A DNA stretch of 64,000 bases, taken from positions 47,331,684-47,395,683 of the forward strand of contig NC_089982.1 of NCBI RefSeq assembly GCF_036417845.1. Direction: 5' to 3'. Positions 42,301-54,300 of this stretch are shown here, piece after piece. A model generated the notes under the pieces. The model ran no database searches and was not told the origin of the DNA. It saw nothing but the letters and a program-made list of their open reading frames with translations. This DNA is from Apteryx mantelli. Taxonomy: Eukaryota; Chordata; Aves; Apterygiformes; Apterygidae. Both the position numbers and the translations under genes were made by a program. The stretch's first letter is position 1, and the number at the start of each line of letters is the position of its first letter.

Positions 42301-45300
42301 CTTATAAATGAATGCAAAAAAAAGTACAACAGATTAAGAAAATCATACTTTAAATGCTTTTTATTTTCTAAAATACTCTGGTCTTTATAAGCACATTTTG
42401 TTAGTGAGCTCACTGTGAATACTAGATCAGTTCTGGAAATACTTAGTATTCAAACATATTTTGGCATACTTGTATGTCTCTTCTGCTCCCTAAATGTAAA
42501 CACAAGTTAAAGAATACATAAAATATTCAAGATTAATAATTTGTTTCACTTTTTCTCACTCTTACTTTATTCTTTGTGAGTAATTTCTATGTATTTACTA
42601 CAGTTTGTGTTAAATAAAGCTTTCAAGATGCATTGCTGGTACATTTTCTAATGCCTACCTATCCTAGAATGTTCAGTTGCCTCAGAGGGGGAACTTGAAT
42701 AATGAATGTGAACTTGTCCATTGGAAATTGTCCATATGTATGTTGTTTTTCTTTTGAAGAGAGGTTGTATAGTGTACAGGATAAAACTTTGAAGTATGCT
42801 TAAATTTAACAAATTATTATGTTTTGAACCTCAAAGCACCCTAAAGCTTTAGAAAGATCTTTAGATCTCTTGCAAGAGGGGCATTGCATGGATTGCTTTT
42901 ATTACAATTCATAGAATAGCCTTTGTCTCAAAGGTTTAATTAGATAATACTAAGCAATAAAACACAAGGACTTTCTTTCCCTTTTAACTGAGCCTTGAGT
43001 TTTAATGTCGTTACCTCAGCTGCACCTGGATGCACAAACCCAGCAAAAGCATGTGAAAGAATTTCAGTTTAATTTCTTCTCATTTAATGTTAGAAATAAT
43101 TTATTGCCAAACATGGAAAAGGTTCAGCTTATGTTACTATATAAACCTTTTCAGATCTGATATGCCTACTAAGGAGTGGTTTTGGAGTTCACCCTTCAAT
43201 TACAGCGACGTGTTCCTAGGGGAGTAAAAATCCAGGTTTTAGCCTTCATTGTCCATTTTAAACTTATTCAAAAGCTGGGAAAATCCTCTGCAAGGAGGAC
43301 AGGAAGATAGAGGTCTTTTGCCTCTGTCAAATTTCTTGTATGGCTGAGTAAAACTAGGCTAAAATTTTGCTGTGAATAAGTTTGTTAGTTTAAACATTTC
43401 CTTTATTATATACTTGCTTTAGAATGATTGTTTTCCAGAGGTCAGATTTTTTTTTAATGGAAAATCACATTTCATATTTATTTTGATTGGCATATTAATT
43501 AATCCATCTTTTTATTCACTTCTAGGCAGCTTGTGAGGGTAATATACAAATATCACCACTCTCTACAACAACTGGGTCTTCAACTTCTGATGGAAACAAT
43601 ACAGATGATTATAATGAGTAAGTTGTTTTACTTTATATTTAAAGACTTATTTTACTGCAGTATATAAAGTCATCAAGGGAAGTAAATCTTATTGGTTTAA
43701 TTTGGCACCAGTAATGTAGAATTTGAAAAGGGAATATTACATTTTCTCATACTTAGTTGGTAGAGAGCCAGTTATTAACTAACTGATGCTACTTTAAATA
43801 ATCCCCTGCATAGAGCCTCCTTCTATAAATTCTTCATATGTATGTATTACAGTTATATATATATATATTTCTTTTTACTTTCTTTATATTCTTTTTATTT
43901 GTTTGGCCTTTAGGGTATATTTCTATCTACTTAAATATGTTTAAATATGTAGCTTATTAAAGTAGAATTTTTGGTAAGTAGAATAAGATTTAGATTTAGC
44001 AAGTATCTTTGAGTTGGTTTTATGCATCTCCTCCTCCAGAAGACTTCATGATTTTTCATCAGTGAAGATTCCAAGAATGTACACTAATGGCCAAATTTTC
44101 ATTGTATGTGCCCACAAAAGAAACCATGCCTTTCTCCTTGTTAAAGCAATATTCAAAACCCTAAAACACATTATCAACTGGATGTGTAGTAACACAAGTA
44201 GCTTGAAGGGCATATAGATACTTCATTTACATGTGCAGTTTTTGAGCAAGTAGAGGAATATTCATGCAGAGTTCACAGGTACAGAATGGGTATTCAAACA
44301 TTTGATTTTTTTTTTTTCTGTCAGTCTGAAGAGACATCTCCATATTGCTGTGGGTTGTGTAAAACTGACTGGAATATGCACTGACATAAGTAGTAGATGC
44401 AGTTCAAAATGATTGCATTGATGTCATTAGTGATGTTGTTATCTGTAAGTCAATTATCTTACAGAAATTTTAGGGTGCAGAAGCACATGTGGTGACTTGT
44501 ATATAAATTAAGAGCCAAACAAGTCCAACCTTAGGTGATCTTGCAGGATTCATGTTTTGTTACAGACTCCTACATAAGGTCAGTAAAGAACTGGCAGAAT
44601 GGTATTTCCAGGACGGCCGTGCAGTACTTGCAGCATGTTGCCATTTGGCTGTTGAAAACATAGAGGTAACTTTTTTTTTTTAACTGTGTTTGTATGGAAA
44701 GGTCAACAGAGGCTTGCTTTTTATATACCCCAATGTTAACTGTTTTCTAAAGTGTAACTACCTCATTCTAAAATGTATTACTTACCCTTGGTATTTGATT
44801 TGTATATGTTTATAGAGAGAGTTTGACACTTACAAAATTGAAATCAGTGGCAAAACTCCCCTGATGTCATTAAAGATTCCACCATTATTCGCAGAAAGAA
44901 ATATGTTATTATTTAATTGGATCTTAATGAACATAGAATCTTGTTATATCAGAAAATGCCTTACATACAAATAAACAGAAGTATTGTTTTTTCTGTTTGC
45001 ATTGTTATGGTAGTTCAACAGATCCATTCAGAATTGGAACTTCATTGTGCTAAAATGTTAAAAATATGTAATCTCCACCTTGAGGAGTTTGCAATCTAAA
45101 TATTTAAGTAAACAGGGGAAAAATCACCACCAAAATAGAGCTGACAATACAGAAACATATTTCATTAAATTAAATTTCCTTTTGTTTGTAACTTTACAGA
45201 TCTTTATTTTTCCTCATTCTCTCTGGCTTTTGTTGTTGCTGACCCAGTGTGTTCTTCCTCTTCTATCCCTCCCCCACCCCAAATGAATAAGATTCCGTCT

Positions 45301-48300
45301 TAATGGGCTCTTCCGAGAGAAAGCAGTAATCAGTTGATGCTTCTATTTCAAAACGGAGGTGTTTCAAAATTTTTTATTGTCTCTAACATTTAATATTCTG
45401 CAATCCCAATCAGCAATTCCAGTTTCCCAGAGAGGATAAGAACAGGAGATTCACCCCTGTTTTTTGAGTTTTTTTCTCCAAAAGAAATGGGAAATATGTA
45501 CTCTGAATGCTTGTGTTTTTACTCAGGACTAAAAGGGCTTGGCATCATGCTTGTTATGTATGATGTTTAATCTCTTTGGTTGAATAAAGGAAGATTAAGC
45601 TAAAGGAAATCCATTTGGTTATTTAAAAACTGATTCACATATGGTACACAAATATTGACTGATTCAAGAGGCCCAAATTTTATGTAGGAGTTTCTTTAAT
45701 GCATATTGTGTCCTTCTGTAAAAATCAGTCTCATAAATGAATGTAATATGGTCAACACAGTGAATCCCCAAAATGCTTGTGTCCCTTAATGATATAATTT
45801 TTTTATTGAGCAAGCTTGCCATGGCAAACCTGATTCGTGGAAATGAACTGGAGTTGGCAATCAGTGTGGGTACTGTCTTAGGAGAAAGTGCCGCGCAAGC
45901 AACACATTATGCACTAGAATTGCTAGCAAGAAAATGTATGACAGTAACAACATGGTAAGAATTTCTTACTCCAAAGAAGACTTTCCCTCCCCCCCCCCCG
46001 ACAAAAAAATAAAGTTGTTCCTCATTCTGAAAACTCTTATGTAGACCAAATCACTATGGGCAGGTAGATTTCTGCTTGAATAAGATTTGCAGGATTAGAC
46101 CAATGATGCACAGAGAACACAAATATTATACTTTAATCTCAAAATGCATGACATATGTATTGTAAATGAGTGAAGACTCATTGTCTTACAGAGGCCTGTC
46201 ATGTGAAGCCTGCTGAAACAACCAGGTAGTATGCTTGGGCAATAACAAGCATAGTAGCTAGTAGTCTGTACTGAGTGAAAATGGACAGACATTTTCAGAC
46301 AAAGCAAGGCTAGAACTGAATTATAAAGTCAGAAGGAACAGAAGCTTAAGTAGGATCTATGGAGTGATTTTAAGTACTTGAAAATGTAAACACGTAAGAA
46401 GCCAAGGAATTCTTTTATATTAGTATTGGGAATACAGGAGAAATGAAAAATTTAAGGATGATACAGGTTTACTGTTTAACTCTGCAGGAGTAGGCCATTT
46501 CTCTATTCCATTTAGGGGAAACTTCACATCTCTGCTAAATTTTCTTGTCTTCCTTGTGATGGTTTTACTTTGAAGAATACAATTCTGGTCTATTTTTGTC
46601 TAGCATTGAAAAGCAGAAAATCATACTAAGATATGTTCATCAGCTGTCCAGGTGCTTTCAGAATTAACATTCAATAGACAGCAGTGCTTAAACAGATATT
46701 GCAATCAAGCCTCAGTTTTGCCACTAAAGTTGGTATTTGCCCAAGCATCTAGAAGTAGCCTGAGAGAAACATAGTAGAACTCCTGTCTACAGAGCCTTTA
46801 GCCTAAGTTAGACAATGAAGTATTGCAGGAAAAGGTGTAACAAGAAATGGTTGACTTACTGCTTTTGCTTTACAAGGATATAGCATGTGCAAACTGCAAT
46901 GATTGTAACAGGGTTGTTCCGGCACCTCCACATTCAGCTGTTAAAGTTCTAGTCTCTGAAGCTCTTTCTCTAGTTTCCCTGCCATCATTGTGAGGAACCT
47001 CTGATAGGAAGCAGTGGAGGTATTTTTACCATATCTATAAGTAAAACTTCTTCTGATCTCGGCACTGTAACAAATGCTTATTAATAATACAGCATTTATA
47101 TGTAAATATGTACATAAAACTTCTGCAAACTTAGGTTATGTTCACGCTGAAGTCTACCTGGGTACACCTGATATAATTTTAAGCTTGTGTGCTGCATATT
47201 GCCCAAACATACATCTGGCTTTGTCATCAGGTTTCATAGTCTATACAGACCACCTATTACAGCTACACCCTGCAATCCTGCATTCTGATTTGCAGTCATT
47301 ACAGCATATTTTTAAATTAAATGGAAAAGATCAGAGATTCCTGAATCTCCTTCTGTTTTTCAATAAAGAGATACTGACAGCATAGTATAGTATACTTTGG
47401 TCCTTAGCGTGCATAAAATCATGTATGGGGAAGTCAGAGTTCAAGGACCTCTGATATTTGAAGGGCTCCTTTTTTATGTACTGATTTTTATGCTTAGCAA
47501 TATCCACCAACTGGAAACATTTGTTGTAGAGACCTCACAGAATACTGAAAGGTCCTTGGTTGGTTGACGATGAAATCAGTTATTGGTGGAATGTTTTGTT
47601 AGAAGTGTTCTAAAAAATGAAATACAAACAAAAAAAGTCACAACCAAATACACATGCCCTTCCCCAGCCTTTCAAATCTACCACCATAGGAAAACCTGTG
47701 AATCTTTAAGACCACCGTCTTCATTTTATTTGTGCTTAGCACCTAAATACCACTAAAAGGAACTTCCTTCTGCTGTTAACAAGACTAGTGGTAATTTTAT
47801 TTATTTATTTATTTATTTATTGGTGGTAATTACTTGAAATACTGAATTTGGCACGTCCAGACTCAGTCACCTGATTATTTTGTTTTTTTACTGGCAACAT
47901 TTTCAGTTTTGATTCTTAAAAAACATTCCAGGGCCTTTATATGAAGGTTTATTTGGATTTTTTTAGTAAACATCTGATTTCAGTTTTCAGCTGAGCAATT
48001 TCTAATCACTTAAAAAATTTTAATCACCTCTGTAGGTCAGCACATGTAACCAATCTTGAAAATAGCTTAAGATCTTGTGAAATACACTATATTGTATAGG
48101 GCCTTTCAGTACCTTGGAAAAGTGCATATTGCATATTAATGACATAGCAGATTTTCTGAAGACCTTTTGGCATTTGTTTGTTTAGGTTTTCAAATGGCAA
48201 TGGAATGATTTTGTTGTTGTTGTTACACAAAGCCAGGTAACCCAACTCATAGGTTTCACAGAATCACAGAATCACAGAATCGCTGAGGTTGGAAGGGACC

Positions 48301-51300
48301 TCTGGAGATCATCTAGTCCAACCCCCCCTGCTCAAGCAAGGTCACCTAGAGCACATTGCACAGGATCGCGTCCAGGCGCGTTTTGAATATCTCCAGAGAA
48401 GGAGACTCCACAACCTCTCTGGGCAACCTGTTCCAGTGCTCTGTCACCCTCACAGTGAAAAAGTTTTTCCTCATGTTCAGATGGAATTGTCTGTGTTTCA
48501 GTTTGTGCCCGTTGCCTCGCGTCCTGTCAGTGGGCACCACTGAAAAGAGTCTGGTCCCATCCTCTCAACACCCTCCCTTCAGATACTTGTACACGTTGAT
48601 AAGATCTCCTCTCAGCCTTCTCTTCTCCAAGCTAAACAGGCCCAGCTCTCTCAGCCTTTCCTCATAAGAGAGATGCTCCAGTCCCCTAATCATCTTTGTG
48701 GCCCTTCGCTGGACTTGCTCCAGTAGTGCCACATCCCTCTTGTACTGGGGAGCCCAGAACTGGATGCAGTACTCCAGATGTGGCCTCAGCAGGGCTGAGT
48801 AGAGGGGGAGAATCACCTCCCTCGACCTGCTGGCAACACTCTTCCTGATGCACCCCAGGATACCATTGGCCTTCTTGGCCACAAGGGCACATTGCTGCCT
48901 CATGCTTAACTTGGTGTCCACCAGCACTCCCAGGTCCTTCTCGGCAGAGCTGCTTTCCAGCAGGTCAACCCCCAACCTGTACTGGTGCATGGGGTTATTC
49001 CTCCCCAGGTGCAGGACCCTGCACTTGCCTTTGTAGGACCCTGCACTTGCCTTTGTAGGACCCTGCACTTGCTTTGTTTGCTGTTGTAGTTTAGTTATTG
49101 TCTGCTGGATTTTTTTTCTTTGTAAAGTAAAATTACAGAACAAAGTTTTGTTCATTGCTGTTTTGATGTCTTCCTTTTAGCTTTCCATCAGTTGGATACA
49201 GGTATTTTGCTTATTTCTAAGAGATAAGAGATTTGAAAAGCATGCAACTTAGCTAATAAAACTTAAACTAAGTGTCTTTAATCTTGGTCAGTGCTTGAAA
49301 GTGGGATAGCAAGCAGTTGCAAATATTGGGCAATGACTTACTTCAAAAACTGACAGTTTTCAAATCAGAGAGATTCTACTCTCCCTTCCCATCCCTGTTC
49401 ACATATTCCTGCAACACACATTGAGGTGGTTTGGAAACTTGAAGTATTCAACAGCTGTTTAATTCGACTCATTAGAGCAACAGAAAACTAAAGCCTTCCC
49501 AAAAGAGATAATAGTGTTTTGCAGATTTTTTGCAGCTGAATCTTCTTACCCTGTGATCATATGAGCATCAGAGGGAGATATGGCATAAGAGAGAGGATCA
49601 TGCCTTTGAAAGTGGGAAAAGAGATGTAGGAAGGAAAGTGGAGATAAGGGAGAAGTAGAACATCCCTCATTAGGCCTCAGTGAGCTTTTGATTGAAATCT
49701 TAAGCCTCATTTTATGCACCAAAAATATAGTCTCAGAGTCTGTGCTTCTGCTCTTCCCTGAAAATAGTGTTTGTTCAGTAAACTCCTCTTTAGAGAAGGA
49801 GTGTAAAAAAGAAAAGTGTTTCCTCCTATTACAAACCATCAAGAGTAATTATAAAATGTCGTCTTCTGTTCACACAGGGATTTAGCAGCTGATCTTATGA
49901 TGATGATTCCTGATAATAAACTGCAATTAGTAAAACTATGTGCTTTTTATCCTGGATGCACAGCAGAAATAAATGACCTACATGAAAAGGTACAATGAAA
50001 AAGAATTTACCTCAATGCTAGCAAGAGATTATATATTGATTTGTTTCTTAGTTTCAGAGTACTTAAGGACAAATACATTTATAGGATGAATTTGTCCCTA
50101 ATAATCTTATACATTATACGTTTAATATCCTTTTCTGCTCTTTTTTGTTCAGGCTTCATAGACTTTATTTTCAGTATTGCACATTAGGAACATTAATTAT
50201 TTAATTCTACTGTGTGTGCAGTATTCCCATGGCACAGGCTACTTCCAGAAGTAGCTTATGATTTTCAGAATTCCCTGTCAGTGGGATTTAAAACCGTCGT
50301 GTCACTGAGTGCAGCCTAATAATGATCAGCTTTCTGTACCATTGTGAGTTATTGTACATCTTAGGTCTATGATCTGCTTAAATCCCCTCCTCAGCAGTGG
50401 AAGAGTCTGATCTGCTAACGTCCTTAATGTTTGACCCCAACTGCACAGGTGTTAAACAGAGTAACAAGTTCACAAAAGCATTAGCAATGGAAATGGACAT
50501 TAGTTATATTTTAGTTGCTGAAACTCCTCCTCCAGTGTTGTTCTCTGGTCTAGGTGACTTTCTTAATGCAGATTGCATGCACGTATTTCCTTCATACAAT
50601 GAGTCTTCTTTCAGAGAGAGTTTGATCTTATTATGCTACATGCAAAATTTAGTAGTTCTGTGCATCTTATTATAATGTTCAAACAATTACATGTTTCTTT
50701 AGCAAAATCTTTGTTTTCTAGTGTAATCTTCCTGATGTAGAAGAATGTATGCAACTGGCAGAGACAATTCAAGCAGACGGAGATGTATTTGAAACTATAA
50801 AGTACTATCTGTTAAGTACAGAACCAGAAAAGGCTCTCCCTATTGGCATACAGTATGTTAAAGGTAGGTACCTGGATGAAGAAACTTATCTAAGCATAAG
50901 TCATCTGTATAGCTTTCCTCTTCAGATATTTATTTTGTTTATATTTCTCAACAGAACAACTTCGTGGCTCAGATTGGACTTTAGATTCAGTCTGTCCCTA
51001 TCTCGATCTTCTAAGTTACATACGCACCGAACGATTAGTGTTGCATAAATGTAGTGAGTGAGTATTTTTTCCGTATATATAAAAGTGGGAGTTTCATCAA
51101 AAGAAAGTTCTGGAATCGAAAAATGCAGGTGCTCGTTGTTAATAGCACCTCTTTTGACTAAAAGAGGGCTACAAACAAATTGCAGCAAGCAGGCTAACTC
51201 CCAGTCTGGAGAACAGAATGTCTAATTTTCCTACATGTTCAAAATTTAGTAAGAAGAAAAAAAATCTTTATTACTTCTTTCTCTGTGTGGTATTTACAAT

Positions 51301-54300
51301 GGGTGAAGACATTTTCTTCCTATTTGAAGAAGCTCACTTTGATCAGCTCTGGTTTCAGTTGCCTGAAGAAAAAGAGCAGTGGTGCCACACATAATATAGG
51401 TTTTTATGTCAAAGTGTTAAGGAAATTAGAGCTGTTGCTCTCAGAATTAACTCTAAAATAGTTGGATTGCTATATCTTACCTGTAGGACAGGCAGTCAGC
51501 CTATGCTTGTGGCTGTTCAGATGTGTATGTGAAGAATTTAAAGGAGCAAAAAGCTTAGCTCATATGGCCTTTGGGGAAATTGAAGAAACTGAAGACCATA
51601 TTAACATGTGGGACAATTACATTTACATTTAAAGTTTTATCACATTAAAAGGTCTGAGTGCCTTTTTTTTGTAATTTTACGTGGTTGTCTATGTGCTCAA
51701 AAGCCATGCTTTGTGCCTGCTATTTAAAATAAAACTTAATAATTGAGGTCAACATAAAGCAGGTGAAGTCTGTCTTTACAATTATATCACACAGAAAGTA
51801 AGCATAATCAGCCAACGTATATTCCCCACAAAAGATGTGCAGGTAAACTATTATTTAAAATTATATATTAGAATATTAGTTTGTTTAAGGTTTTTATAAA
51901 TACTTGAAATTCTTATTGTTCATGATTAATGCTTTACCATTTATAGATTTCGGAATGAGTTACTGATTTTGTGTGGTTATGTTGGTGCTTTGCTTGCTAT
52001 CAGAAGACAGTACAACAGCATTGTGCCTGCACTTTATGAATACACAAGGTAATATAATTATTGTGTTTTTAGTAACACTTAGAAATCTCAGTCCCTATTA
52101 TGGTGTATGTCATACATAATCTCCACTCCCAAAATTTGTAAATCTGAGGTTCCAGTTCTGTTATAAAGTTGTAAGGGTGTACAAGGGTGTACCCATGTCA
52201 GTATGTACAGCTTTCTTTACTTTCTTCGTGCGTCATACAAGTAGAAGACTCTGCTGTAGTGCAGCAAGTTGCAAAACTGGTATTTCAGTCAAACTCTATC
52301 TTGTAGAAAAGCAAATTTTTTAAAGTAGATGAGTATTCAGCCTTTCCTCAATGCATGATTGCATGTTCAGAGTTGTAGTTTTCATTTTTTTATCTATGTG
52401 TAACCCATTTGCCAAGACTTACTCAGTAGTGACAACGACATGGCTCAATTTAAGGAGTTGTGACTGAGTGCTCGCTTGAATCCCACCAAGAAACTTGGCT
52501 TGACCTTCTGGTGCTTAGTGAGCTAATATTCCCTATTTGTAGGCCTGAATCAGTTGGCATTAGTCAGTTTATTAAACAGCATCTTCTTTAAAGGAGAAAG
52601 ATTAAGACAATAAAATATAAATAGGTTTACAGACAATAGCTTACTATTCCTTCTCAAAGTATAACCACAATTACTTAGTTTTCCTCTCTGATTTGGTAAG
52701 GTCGCTGCTGTCCAGCTGACTGATTCCCATCTCTTGCAGTAACCTCTCCCTCACAAGTTGGGATTGTCAAATTTCATGGTTTTGTCACCTATCCCGCAGG
52801 GTGACAAAGCCAGGTCCAAGATGTCACTGATTTCATGATGCAAGCTGCTTTGGCATTGCTCCAGCTCTTACAGCTCCACTAGCTGTCCTAACTGAACACT
52901 TGCAGCTTTGCTAACAACTTCTGCTAATTTAGCTCTTCAGCAAGAATAAATGCTGCATGTATGTTATACCCAGTCATTTAGCACCTTTTTAGAATTGTAA
53001 GCTTTCCTACAGCTCCTGGTATTTAAAGAGAATGGCCTCCCAAGGATAACAAAACAACATAAGTAAACTTAATATGCTTTAGGTCTGTGTTTGCCCCTTT
53101 TCTTCAACTTCTCTCCATCAGATGTCAACACAGCACTCCTTTCCTCTTAGCCACCCTCTTCCCTGAAGCTTGGGGAGGGAATAGGGAAGGGGAAAGCGGA
53201 CTGTTTTTCTTTCTTTTCTGAACCAGTAGGCTTACATATGGAAAATAATGAGATAAAATATATATGCTGTTACAGAAGGACTATTCTGATTTGGAAACTG
53301 GTAACAAGAAATCTTTCAGATTCAGTTTGTGATAATTTGGCTGTCAAACTTTAAGTTTTCCTGAGATTTAGACATCTGTAGAACAATACTGCTCTAAATT
53401 TTTTCTCAGACTTCCACTATTTTCAGGTTTCATAGGGGTTTTTTTAGATTGCAGCCAGCTTAAACTGGACACTTACATGCTTAACTTGGACACTTTCTTA
53501 AAGGCATCCTGACTGAAACAGAAGTTTGTTGAATTAGGTCAAGTTAAATCTGTCCCTTGTATAATACTTTGATCAATAGAAAATATATCTATTGCAACCT
53601 TTTTGAAATTCTGTTTTCCACAAGTAATCGGATGAAACAAGACTGTCCCAGAGCATGTACTGAACCATGTCACTCACTGCCTTTTTCTCCATATCAGTTA
53701 TATATAAAAAGATTGGGTTCTTAATTTTACTAAAATTGTCATTATTAAGAAATAAAAACATATACAGCATTAAAAAATAGATAGGCCTCAAAGAAAAAAA
53801 AATAGAGATAAAGACAAGCTTAAATAAAAAGGTGTACTTTTAGATCTCAAAATGTAATATTTCCACAGTTTAATATTAGTATTTACCAAGAAGGATCAGA
53901 TGTTAAACTTATATTCATATTCAATCAAAAGTAGTTTTATATTACTATTGTCTGTTTTTCTTTTAAGAAAATATTTGTGGTTAGAATTAGTTTGGACTTT
54001 AATTATTTTCACTCCTTTTCAGCCAGCTTTTAAAAAGACGGGAAGTATCTGTACCTTTGAAAATTGAACAGCTCTCTGAGGAGTTAGATGCATGGAGAGC
54101 TTGTACTCAATTAGCCAAGTAAGTGCAAAATATAAAATTATGAGTGAGATTATTAGCATTTAAATGTTCTAGTTGTCAATACAATATTTATTTCTTTTAT
54201 AAAATCTGAATATGAATGTAAAAAATTGGGTCTCTGTGCGTCTAATTTCTAATGCAAATTAAAATGTATAGTTCAAAATGAAGTGTCTCTTGTTCACAGG

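Larger units (their letters stand above)
48256..49077 (-). mobile_element. CR1 LINE, 5'-truncated, antisense to WDR17
   Basis: On the minus strand this is the 3' end of a chicken-repeat-1 non-LTR retrotransposon. The tail of repeated attctgtg units lies at 48256-48280, next to the typical motif ggttggactagatgatctcc. Upstream lies the C-terminal part of ORF2. The element stops abruptly at about 49077, as is usual for CR1, whose copies are mostly 5'-truncated. The truncation end carries a 22-bp tandem triplication. The good match to CR1 sequence suggests a moderately young copy. Confidence 0.96.
45955..49877 (+). other. WDR17 intron between coding exons 22 and 23, with a CR1 insertion
   Basis: 3.9 kb. 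It holds a C-run (45988-45999), a (TTTA)n microsatellite (47796-47821) and an antisense, 5'-truncated CR1 LINE (48256-49077). No exon or RNA gene is recognised in the rest. Confidence 0.75.

Noticed and set aside
48289-48667. Plus-strand open frames over the CR1 copy
   Set aside because: They are antisense shadows of the CR1 ORF2 on the minus strand.
50397-50675. 92-codon frame between WDR17 exons 23 and 24, considered as an extra exon
   Set aside because: No suitable acceptor and donor; exons 23 and 24 already join in phase.
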